Below, piece by piece: positions 49,930 through 57,752 of a DNA stretch of 64,000 bases (positions within the stretch are counted from its first letter, which is position 1; every line of letters starts with the position of its first letter). The notes beneath the pieces are model-generated. The model saw only the letters and a program-made list of their open reading frames with translations, made no database searches and was not told where the DNA came from. The stretch comes from Pseudomonadota bacterium (lineage in GTDB: Bacteria; Pseudomonadota; Alphaproteobacteria; Caulobacterales; Caulobacteraceae). A program made the position numbers and the translations under genes. The stretch lies in NCBI GenBank assembly GCA_023386645.1, contig JAEWJI010000062.1:62001-126000 (forward strand), read 5' to 3'.

Positions 49930-51345
49930 CTAAAGCCCCTTCACGATCCCCTCAACCATCTTCTTGGCGTCGGCGAACAGCATCATGGTGTTGTCGCGGA
50001 AGAACAGCTCGTTTTCCACGCCGGCGTAGCCCGAGCCCATACCGCGCTTGATGAAGAGCACCGTCCCGGCCTTCTCCACGTCCAGCACCGGCATGCCGTA
50101 GATCGGGCTTTGCGGATCGGTCTTGGCGGCGGGGTTGGTCACGTCGTTGGCGCCGATGACGAAGGCGACGTCGCAGGAGCTGAACTCGGCGTTGATGTCC
50201 TCCAGCTCGAACACCTCGTCGTAGGGGACGTTGGCCTCGGCCAGCAGCACGTTCATATGGCCGGGCATGCGGCCGGCGACGGGGTGGATGGCGTATTTCA
50301 CCTCGACCCCCTCCTCCTTCAGCTTGTCGGCCATTTCGCGAAGCGCATGCTGGGCCTGGGCCACCGCCATGCCGTAGCCGGGCACGATGATGACCTTGGA
50401 GGCGTTCTTCATGATGAAGGCCGCGTCCTCGGCCGAGCCCTGCTTGACCGGCCGGGTCTCGCGCGCGCCACCGGCCGCACCCGCCGTCTCCCCGCCGAAG
50501 CCGCCCAGGATCACGCTGATGAAGCTGCGGTTCATGCCCTTGCACATGATGTAGCTGAGGATCGCGCCGGACGACCCGACCAGGGCCCCGGTGATTATCA
50601 GGGCGATGTTCTCCAGCGTGAAGCCCAGCGCCGCCGCCGCCCAGCCGGAGTAGGAGTTCAGCATAGACACCACGACCGGCATGTCGGCCCCGCCGATGGG
50701 GATGATCAGGGTCGCGCCCAGGATGAGGGCGATCAGGAACACGCCCCAGAAGGCCCAGACCGCCTCTCCGCCCGTGCCGATCAGGATGCCGATCAGGAAG
50801 ACCAGTCCCAGCGCCAGGCCGATGTTGATCAGGTGCCGCGCCGGCAGGATGATCGGCGCGCCGCTCATGTTGCCGTTCAGCTTGGCGAAGGCGATCACCG
50901 AGCCGGTGAAGGTGATGGCGCCGATGGCGACGCCCAGGCTGAGTTCGACGATCGACAGGGTCTTGATGCCCCCGTCCGCGGTCATGATCCCGAAGGCGTC
51001 GGGCGCGTAGACCGCCCCCACCGCCACCAGACAGGCGGCCATCCCGACCAGGCTGTGGAAGGCCGCGACCAGCTGGGGCATGTCGGTCATCGCCACGCGC
51101 CTGGCGATCAGGGCGCCGGCGCTGCCCCCGACGATCACGCCGCCGGCGATCAGGGCCAGGGTTAGCAGGTCCAGCGCGCCCGAGCCCCACAGGGTGACGA
51201 GGGTCACCCCCACCGCCAGGGCCATGCCCACCATGCCGAAGGTGTTGCCCCTCCGGCTGGTTTCCGGGCTGGACAGGCCCCGAAGCGACAGGATGAACAG
51301 CACCCCTGAAACGAGATAGGCGAGCGCGGCGATGGATGCGTTCAT
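49930..51345 (-). CDS. pntB: NAD(P) transhydrogenase subunit beta
   Basis: 471 aa. Membrane part with eight or nine helices, then the NADP-binding domain III (IVPGYGMAVAQAQHALREM, GADMPV earlier, and GANDVTNPAAKTDP). Couples hydride transfer from NADH to NADP+ to proton movement. The start at 51343-51345 gives MNASIAALAYLVSGVLF with GAGGA upstream. Confidence 0.96.
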   Translation of the reverse strand: MNASIAALAYLVSGVLFILSLRGLSSPETSRRGNTFGMVGMALAVGVTLVTLWGSGALDLLTLALIAGGVIVGGSAGALIARRVAMTDMPQLVAAFHSLVGMAACLVAVGAVYAPDAFGIMTADGGIKTLSIVELSLGVAIGAITFTGSVIAFAKLNGNMSGAPIILPARHLINIGLALGLVFLIGILIGTGGEAVWAFWGVFLIALILGATLIIPIGGADMPVVVSMLNSYSGWAAAALGFTLENIALIITGALVGSSGAILSYIMCKGMNRSFISVILGGFGGETAGAAGGARETRPVKQGSAEDAAFIMKNASKVIIVPGYGMAVAQAQHALREMADKLKEEGVEVKYAIHPVAGRMPGHMNVLLAEANVPYDEVFELEDINAEFSSCDVAFVIGANDVTNPAAKTDPQSPIYGMPVLDVEKAGTVLFIKRGMGSGYAGVENELFFRDNTMMLFADAKKMVEGIVKGL

Positions 51346-51358
51346 GGTGTCCTCAGCC

Positions 51359-51643
51359 TTATTTGACCGGCGGCGCCGCCGTCCGCCCGAGCCGCCACAG
51401 GGCCGCGCCAATGAAGAGGGGGCCGAGCAGGACCATGGCCCAGTCCCAGGGGGTCATGGCGCGTTCCTGGGCGATGATGCGCACGAGGATGGCCGCGAAC
51501 ACCAGCACCACGCCGCAATCGCGGAATCGGAGCTTCTGGATCGGGTTCTTCTCGCGCAGCCAGCTCCACAGCCACAGGCCGACGCCCAGGCCGGTCGCGA
51601 CCCAGGAGGCGATGCGCGCCAGCTCGACGGGATCCAAGGTCAA
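51359..51643 (-). CDS. Small membrane protein inside the pnt operon
   Basis: 94 aa. Three hydrophobic segments (VATGLGVGLWLWSWL, CGVVLVFAAILVRIIA, WAMVLLGPLFIGAALW). Placed between pntAB and pntB, with its start overlapping the pntAB stop by 4 nt and pntB beginning 13 nt after its stop. Not part of the standard transhydrogenase; role unknown. Confidence 0.75.
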   Translation of the reverse strand: MTLDPVELARIASWVATGLGVGLWLWSWLREKNPIQKLRFRDCGVVLVFAAILVRIIAQERAMTPWDWAMVLLGPLFIGAALWRLGRTAAPPVK

Positions 51644-51972
51644 GGCTTCGCGGCCGGCGGCCGTTCCTTCTTGCGGTACATGGCCAGCATCCGCCGGGTG
51701 ACCATGAAGCCGCCGAAGATGTTGACGCTGGCCAGGGTCACCGCCGCCACCCCCGCCCCCTTGGCGATCCAGGCGTTCGGCCCCGTCGCCTGCGCGCTCA
51801 TCGCCGCCGCCGCCAGCAGGCCGCCCACGATGATCACCGAGGAAATGGCGTTGGTCACCGCCATCAGCGGCGTGTGCAGCGCCGGGGTGACGGACCAGAC
51901 GACGTAGTAGCCGACGAAGATCGCCAGCACGAAGATCGCTAGGCGGAAGACGGTGGGATCGACGTGTTCCAT
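51640..51972 (-). CDS. pntAB: NAD(P) transhydrogenase subunit alpha part 2
   Basis: 110 aa. Membrane portion of the alpha subunit as a separate protein: LAIFVLAIFVGYYVVWSVTPALHTPLMAVTNAISS in pieces and VTLASVNIFGGFMVTRRMLAM. The split-alpha layout is normal in Alphaproteobacteria. Overlaps pntAA by 1 nt. Confidence 0.95.
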   Translation of the reverse strand: MEHVDPTVFRLAIFVLAIFVGYYVVWSVTPALHTPLMAVTNAISSVIIVGGLLAAAAMSAQATGPNAWIAKGAGVAAVTLASVNIFGGFMVTRRMLAMYRKKERPPAAKP

Positions 51973-53105
51973 TAGCCTCTCACCCCCTCGTGCACGACGG
52001 CTCCGCCGTGAGTGACAACAGCCGCCTTCAGGATCTCGTCCTCGAGGTCCAGAGCCAGGGCGCCGTCCTTCAGCAGCAGCCCTGCGAAAGCGACTAGGTT
52101 CTTGGCGTAGAGGGCGCTCGCGTCGGCCGCGATCCGGCCGGACAGGTTGGCGTAGCCTACGATGGTGACGCCATTCGCCGTGGTCACTGCCTCGCCCAGC
52201 CTGGCGCCCTCAACGTTGCCGCCGTTCTCGATGGCCAGGTCGACGATCACCGAGCCTGGCTTCATCGAGGCGATGTGGCCGGCGGTGATCAGGCGCGGCG
52301 CGGGACGGCCGGGGATCAGGGCGGTGGTGATGACCACGTCCTGCTTGACGATGTGCGAGGCGGTGAGCTCGGCCTGCTTGGCCTGGTATTCGGCGGACAT
52401 GGGCTTGGCGTAGCCGGCCGCGGTCTCGGCGGCCTTGAACTCCTCGTCCTCGACCGCGACGAACTTGGCGCCCAGGCTCTCGACCTGCTCCTTGGACGCC
52501 GGGCGAACGTCGGTGGCGGTGACGACGGCGCCGAGCCTGCGCGCCGTGGCGATGGCCTGCAGCCCCGCGACGCCAGCCCCCATCACGAACACCTTGGCGG
52601 CGGCGACGGTGCCGGCCGCCGTCATCATCATCGGAAAGCCCTTGCCATAGGCGTAGGCCGCCTCGATCACGGCGCGATAGCCGGCCAGGTTGGCCTGGGA
52701 TGACAGGGCGTCCATCACCTGGGCCCGGGTGATGCGGGGCACGAACTCCATGGCGAAGGCGGTGACATTCGCCTCCGCCAGGGCCGTGACCGTCTCCTTC
52801 TCGCGGTAGGCGTCCAGCAGGGCGACGACAATCGCGCCGGGCTTCAGGGCGCTGATCTCCTGGGCCGTGGGTCCGCGCACCTTCAGCAGGATGTCAGCGC
52901 CTTCCAGCACGCCGCGCGTGTCCGGCAGGACGGCGGCGCCGGCGGCCGTGAACTCAGTATCCGGGATCGAGGAGCCCGCGCCCGTTCCGGTCTCGACCGT
53001 CACGGCGGCGCCCAGGCCAATCAACTTTCGAACCGTGTCGGGCGTGATCGCGCAGCGGGTCTCGTCGGCGCGGCGCTCACGAGTGACGGCGACGGCTAGA
53101 CCCAC
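51972..53105 (-). CDS. pntAA: NAD(P) transhydrogenase subunit alpha part 1
   Basis: 377 aa. NAD-binding domain I: AVTRERRADETRCAITPDTVRKL, VFVMGAGVAGLQAIATARRLGAVVTATDVRP (glycine motif GAGVAGLQA), and TALIPGRPAPRLIT. First gene of the operon; in the cell it forms the soluble NADH-binding part of the transhydrogenase. Confidence 0.96.
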   Translation of the reverse strand: MGLAVAVTRERRADETRCAITPDTVRKLIGLGAAVTVETGTGAGSSIPDTEFTAAGAAVLPDTRGVLEGADILLKVRGPTAQEISALKPGAIVVALLDAYREKETVTALAEANVTAFAMEFVPRITRAQVMDALSSQANLAGYRAVIEAAYAYGKGFPMMMTAAGTVAAAKVFVMGAGVAGLQAIATARRLGAVVTATDVRPASKEQVESLGAKFVAVEDEEFKAAETAAGYAKPMSAEYQAKQAELTASHIVKQDVVITTALIPGRPAPRLITAGHIASMKPGSVIVDLAIENGGNVEGARLGEAVTTANGVTIVGYANLSGRIAADASALYAKNLVAFAGLLLKDGALALDLEDEILKAAVVTHGGAVVHEGVRG

Positions 53106-53192
53106 GCGAATCCTCCCATCCCCCCGGATGGACGAACGTTAGGCCGAAGCGGAAGGCCGCGTCAAAGCCGACGCGGCGGCCGGCGGTGCGGC

Positions 53193-53501
53193 TTAGTGAG
53201 CCTGAGGCTTGGCCCGCAGGAACCACCAGCCGGCGGCGGCCAGGACCACGGCGGTGATCAGGCCGGCGAAGCCGTTGCCGCCCGGCATGAACCAGATGGT
53301 CAGCAGCACCAGCACGCAGGCGATGATCAGCGAACCCCACTTGGCCAGGTTCACGAACAGGTTCCAGGTGGCGGCCTGTTCGTTGATCTCCATCGAACCC
53401 TTCGCATAGGCGTGGGCGTCGGCGGCCGCGTGCGCGTCCTGATCGATCCCGGGGACGAAGTCGCGCTCGGGGAAGGCGGGGCTTTCGGGCGTGATGGCCA
53501 T
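53193..53501 (-). CDS. aa3-type cytochrome c oxidase subunit IV
   Basis: 102 aa. The alphaproteobacterial oxidase subunit IV signature is clear: HAYAKGSMEINEQAATWNLFV. Two hydrophobic segments follow (WGSLIIACVLVLLTIWFM, GLITAVVLAAAGWWFL), where family members usually have one. Located 87 nt upstream of pntAA on the same strand, pointing to a respiratory gene group. Confidence 0.9.
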   Translation of the reverse strand: MAITPESPAFPERDFVPGIDQDAHAAADAHAYAKGSMEINEQAATWNLFVNLAKWGSLIIACVLVLLTIWFMPGGNGFAGLITAVVLAAAGWWFLRAKPQAH

Positions 53502-53576
53502 GGATCGACTCTGAAGGCGAAGCGGTATCGCCGCCTTATAGCGGCGACGCCGTCAGGCTCAACCCGCCACGTTGCG

Positions 53577-55370
53577 TCAGGCCAGCGCCTCGAACCGGTC
53601 GATCAGGCCCTCCAGCCGCTTCGTGCCGATGGTCCAGAAGGCCGGGTCGCGGGGGTTCAGGCCGAAGGGCTTCAGGGCCTCGACGTAGGTCCGGGTTCCG
53701 CCAGCGGCGAGGAGTTCGCGATAGAGCGGCGTGAACCCCGCCGGGTCCTTGGCCCGCGTCTCCATCAGGGCCGCGACCAGCAGGTCCCCGAAGGCGTAGG
53801 CGTAGACGTAGAAGGGCGAGTGGACGAAGTGGCTGACGTAGCTCCACCAGTGCTCGTAACCGGCGTTCAGCGTGACGGCAGGGCCGAGCGAGGCGCCCAG
53901 CTCCTCCAGCCAGATCTCGCCGATGCGGTCGACGGAGACCTCTCCCGAGGCCCGCTCGTCGTGGAAGCGGGTCTCGAAGCGGTGGAAGGCGATCTGGCGC
54001 ACCACGGTGTTCAGCCCGTCCTCGATCCGCCCGGCCAGCAGGCCGCGCTGTTCGGCCGGGGTGCAGGCAGCCAGCAGGCGGTCGAAGGTCAGGCCCTCGG
54101 CGAAGATCGAGGCGGTCTCCGCCAGCGTCAGGGGCGTGTCGGCCAGGAGCGTGCCCTTCTCCGCCGCCAGGGTCTGGTGAACCCCGTGACCCAGCTCGTG
54201 AGCGAGGGTCAGGACGTCGCGCCGCTCTCCCATCCAGTTCAGGAACACATAGGGGTGGCGGTCGGCCGTCACCGGGTGGGCGTAGGCGCCCGATTGCTTG
54301 CCCGGCCGCGCGCGGCCGTCGATCCAGGGATTGGCGAAGAACCGGCCGGCCCGATCGGCGAACTCGCCGCCGAGGTCGGAGAAGCTCTCCAGCACCAGGT
54401 CGCGGCCCTGGCTCCAGTCATAGAGGCGCGGGGCGGTCTTCTCGATGGGGGCGTTGCGGTCCCAGTGATCCAGCGTCGGCTTGCCCATCGCGCGGGCCTT
54501 CAGCGCATAATAGCGGTGCGACAGGCGCGGGTAGGCGGCGGCGACGGCCTCGGCCATCGCATCCACGCTCTCGCCGTCGACCTCATTGGCCAAGTGGCGG
54601 CTGTCGGCGGGACGCTTGAAGCCCCGCCAGCGGTCCTCCAGCGCCTTGTCGGCGGCGACCGTGTTCAGCACCAGGGACAGGGTCTGGGTCCGCGCGGCCA
54701 GCCCCTCGGACAGGCCTTCCGCCGCCGCCTTGCGCCGCGCCGCCTTGGGGTCCGACAGCTGGTTCAGGGCCTCGGCGAGGGTGAGTTCGTCCTTCCCGGC
54801 CTTCACCCGCATGGCCGCCAGGGTCTCGTCGAACAACCGGGGCCACTGGGCCTGGATCGGCACCCGTTCGGCCATGAAGGTCTCGAGTTGCTCGGGCAGT
54901 TCGTGCGGCTTCATCGCCCGGACCCGCCGGAGCCAGGGCCGCCAGCGCGCGGCGCCCGCATGGGCCGCCAGAGCCGCCTCGACCTCGGCCTCCTCCAGGG
55001 CGTTGGTCTCCAGCGTCAGCCAGACGGTGGGCGTGGCGATGGCCGTCATCTTCTCGCGAATGTCGGCCTCGAAGCCCTGGGCCGCCGCGTCGTTGCGGTC
55101 GGTCGAGGCGGCCAGGAAGGCGAAGGCCCCCAGCCCGCCCAGCACCTCCGACGCCTGTTCGTACAGGCGGATGGCCCGATCCAGCCGCTCGCCGAGGATA
55201 GCCGGTTCGGTCCGCGCCGCGATGAGTTGGCCCTTCAGCCCGTCCAGTTCGCCCACGAGCGCCCGGCCCCGGTCGAGATCGGCGGCTACGCGCGCATCGT
55301 CGCGGGCGGAGTAGAGGTCGGAAAGGTCCCACAGGGGTGCTTCGGTCGGGGTCTTGAAGGGAGCGTTCAT
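53577..55370 (-). CDS. pepF: Oligoendopeptidase F (M3 family)
   Basis: 597 aa. Zinc metallopeptidase of family M3B: catalytic HELGHGVHQ near residue 390 and a Glu in the following helix (TASIFAEGLTFD). The N-terminus APLWDLSDLYSARDD is typical of PepF. Cytoplasmic degradation of oligopeptides is expected. The start at 55368-55370 gives MNAPFKTPTEAPLWD; the open frame upstream has no family support. Confidence 0.93.
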   Translation of the reverse strand: MNAPFKTPTEAPLWDLSDLYSARDDARVAADLDRGRALVGELDGLKGQLIAARTEPAILGERLDRAIRLYEQASEVLGGLGAFAFLAASTDRNDAAAQGFEADIREKMTAIATPTVWLTLETNALEEAEVEAALAAHAGAARWRPWLRRVRAMKPHELPEQLETFMAERVPIQAQWPRLFDETLAAMRVKAGKDELTLAEALNQLSDPKAARRKAAAEGLSEGLAARTQTLSLVLNTVAADKALEDRWRGFKRPADSRHLANEVDGESVDAMAEAVAAAYPRLSHRYYALKARAMGKPTLDHWDRNAPIEKTAPRLYDWSQGRDLVLESFSDLGGEFADRAGRFFANPWIDGRARPGKQSGAYAHPVTADRHPYVFLNWMGERRDVLTLAHELGHGVHQTLAAEKGTLLADTPLTLAETASIFAEGLTFDRLLAACTPAEQRGLLAGRIEDGLNTVVRQIAFHRFETRFHDERASGEVSVDRIGEIWLEELGASLGPAVTLNAGYEHWWSYVSHFVHSPFYVYAYAFGDLLVAALMETRAKDPAGFTPLYRELLAAGGTRTYVEALKPFGLNPRDPAFWTIGTKRLEGLIDRFEALA

Positions 55371-55476
55371 GCCCTCGGTTGTGGGGACGCGCGCGACGGG
55401 ACGCAACGTCCGAACCCCGCCAGACACCGTATCCGAGCCGATGCATCGTGCGCGTCCCAGCCCCGGAGACCGCCCG

Positions 55477-55947
55477 ATGACCTACCAGATCGAAGCCCTG
55501 CCGCTCGAACCCTTCACCGCCTTCTTCGCCATGTCGAATGAAGAGCTTGCGGAGGTCGGCGCCCGCCGCTGGGTGGCCGACCAGGGCGGCCGCGCGCCCT
55601 GTCGGGTCAGTCTGCGCGATGCCGAGGCCGGCGAGCGGCTGGTCCTGGTCAACCACGCCCATCTGACCGACCCGACTTCGCCCTATCGCGCTCAGGGCCC
55701 GATCTTCGTGCGCGAGGAGGCGGTCAGGGCCGAGCCCGTCACCGGCCCCGCGCCAGAGATGCTGCGCAAGCGCACCCTGTCGCTGCGGGTCTATGACGAA
55801 CGCAGTATGATGATCGATGGCCAGGTCATCGAGGGCGTCGATCTGGACGCCAGTCTGGCCGCCTGGTTCGAGAACCCTGCGGTCGCCCAGGCCCATATCC
55901 ATCTGGCCTCGCGGGGCTGCTACCTGGCGCGCGCCGTGCGGGCTTAA
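55477..55947 (+). CDS. DUF1203 protein
   Basis: 156 aa. DUF1203: QIEALPLEPFTAFFAMSNEEL, CRVSLRDAEAGERLVLVNHAH, SPYRAQGPIFVRE and HIHLASRGCYLARAV at the end. The ATG has CGGAGA 8 nt upstream. Divergent from pepF. Function unknown. Confidence 0.88.
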   Translation: MTYQIEALPLEPFTAFFAMSNEELAEVGARRWVADQGGRAPCRVSLRDAEAGERLVLVNHAHLTDPTSPYRAQGPIFVREEAVRAEPVTGPAPEMLRKRTLSLRVYDERSMMIDGQVIEGVDLDASLAAWFENPAVAQAHIHLASRGCYLARAVRA

Positions 55948-56069
55948 CGACCTGTCCACCACGCCTTCCAACCCGATCTTCACCGCGTCGCCCTAGAAAT
56001 CGTCCCGAAACGAGCCAGTCGCGCTTCTCACGAACGACGACGGCCGCCGGTGACGAAGGGGTGTGCTTC

Positions 56070-57533
56070 ATGGCCAAGACCGTGCTCGTGGTCGACGACG
56101 ATCCGACCCAGCGCCGCCTGCTGCAGGCGGTGCTGGAGCGCGAGGGGTTCGCGGTCGTCCACGCCGAAGGCGGCGGCGAGGCCATCAACCGCCTGACCAA
56201 GGGCGGCGGCGCGGATGTCGTCCTGCTGGACATGGTCATGCCGGGCCTGTCGGGCATGGAGACCCTGGCGGAGTTGCGGAGCGCGGGCGTGGCCACGCCG
56301 GTCATCGTGCTGACCGCCAACGGCGGCATCGACACCGTGGTCAAGGCCATGCAGGCCGGGGCCCAGGACTTCTTCGTCAAGCCCGTGTCGCCCGAGCGGC
56401 TGCTGGTGGGGGTCCGCAACGCGCTGCAGCTGACCCAGCTGACCGCCGAGGTCGGGCGGCTGAAGAAGCACGTTTCCGGCCGCTTCAGCTTCGACGACCT
56501 GGTGGGTGATAGCGCTCCCATGCGCCAGGTGAAAGCCTTCGGCGCCCGGGCGGCCAAGTCCAATATTCCCGTCCTGATCACCGGCGAGAGCGGCGTGGGC
56601 AAGGAGGTCATCGCGCGCGCTCTGCACGGCGCATCGGACCGCGCCGGCAAGCCGTTCGTGGCGGTGAACTGCGGCGCCCTGCCCGCCAACCTGGTCGAGT
56701 CGATCCTGTTCGGGCACGAGAAGGGCAGCTTCACCGGCGCGACCGACAAGCACCTGGGCAAGTTCGCGGAAGCGAACGGCGGCTGCCTGTTCCTCGACGA
56801 GATCGGCGAGCTGCCGCTGGACATGCAGGTCAAGCTGCTGCGCGCGCTCCAGGAGGGAGAGATCGACCCGGTCGGCTCGAAGCGGTCGGTCAAGGTCGAT
56901 GTGCGGATCATCTCGGCCACCAACCGCGACCTGGCCGACCAGGTGCGCGAGGGACGGTTCCGTGAGGACCTGTTCTACCGGCTGAACGTGTTCCCGATCG
57001 AGGCCCCGGCCCTGCGGGACCGGCGCGAGGACATCCCGGCCCTGATCGACCACTTCATCGCCCGCTTCAACGTCGAAGAGGGCAAGCGGATCGCCGGCGC
57101 CTCGCCCGAGACCCTGGCGTTGCTCACCGCCTTCGACTGGCCCGGCAACGTGCGACAGCTGGAGAACGCGGTCTATCGCGCCATCGTGCTTGCCGACGCC
57201 CCGTTCCTTCAGCCCCACGATTTCCCCGCCATCTCCGGCGTGATCATGCCGATGCCGGAGACCTTGGCCGGGAGCGCGGACTTCCAGTTCCGCCCGGCGG
57301 CGCCTCAGGAGGAGGATGGGAACGGCGATGCTCCGGGACCCGTGCGCATCCTGGACGAGCGCGGCCATCTGCGGACGCTGGAAGACATCGAGCGCGACCT
57401 CATCCAGCACGCCATCGAGGTCTATGCGGGGCACATGAGCGAGATCGCGCGCCGCCTCGGCATCGGCCGCTCCACCCTCTACCGGAAGGTGCGAGAACAG
57501 GGCCTTGAGGGGGCGCTGAAAGAGGCAAGCTAG
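56070..57533 (+). CDS. Sigma-54-dependent response regulator (NtrC family)
   Basis: 487 aa. Receiver with phospho-acceptor D54 (VVLLDMVMPG), AAA+ domain with Walker A GESGVGKE, the sigma-54 contact loop GSFTGA (in place of the more usual GAFTGA), Walker B CLFLDEIGEL and the arginine-finger region FREDLFYRLNVFPI, and a C-terminal Fis-type HTH (SEIARRLGIGRSTLYRKVREQG). A GTG at 56061 would add 3 residues. No kinase is adjacent, so its partner is encoded elsewhere. Target promoters are unknown. Confidence 0.93.
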   Translation: MAKTVLVVDDDPTQRRLLQAVLEREGFAVVHAEGGGEAINRLTKGGGADVVLLDMVMPGLSGMETLAELRSAGVATPVIVLTANGGIDTVVKAMQAGAQDFFVKPVSPERLLVGVRNALQLTQLTAEVGRLKKHVSGRFSFDDLVGDSAPMRQVKAFGARAAKSNIPVLITGESGVGKEVIARALHGASDRAGKPFVAVNCGALPANLVESILFGHEKGSFTGATDKHLGKFAEANGGCLFLDEIGELPLDMQVKLLRALQEGEIDPVGSKRSVKVDVRIISATNRDLADQVREGRFREDLFYRLNVFPIEAPALRDRREDIPALIDHFIARFNVEEGKRIAGASPETLALLTAFDWPGNVRQLENAVYRAIVLADAPFLQPHDFPAISGVIMPMPETLAGSADFQFRPAAPQEEDGNGDAPGPVRILDERGHLRTLEDIERDLIQHAIEVYAGHMSEIARRLGIGRSTLYRKVREQGLEGALKEAS

Positions 57534-57752
57534 CCCTTCGGCCCCACGAGGACGTTTCCGCTCGCGTCACCCGAACGAAGCGGAGGGTTGTGTTCAGAAG
57601 CTCAGTCAAGATCGGCGACGGCTCCACGCCTCGCCTGTTCAGCGCCCATTCAGGCCGGGAACGTCACGTTTTCGCCTCTCGGGCGTTGCTATGCGCCCTC
57701 AACTGCGGCCTCGCCCCGGCGCGTACGGTCGCACCTTAGCCAGGCGCTCTGA

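Noticed and set aside
49063..51165. 700-codon plus-strand frame opposite pntB and the small DUF genes
   Set aside because: It is the mirror of well-supported genes on the other strand; composition is His/Asp/Gly-rich as expected for an antisense frame in G+C-rich DNA, and it has no domain.
53196..55541. 781-codon plus-strand frame opposite oxidase subunit IV and pepF
   Set aside because: Antisense frame over two clear genes with no recognisable motif or signal.
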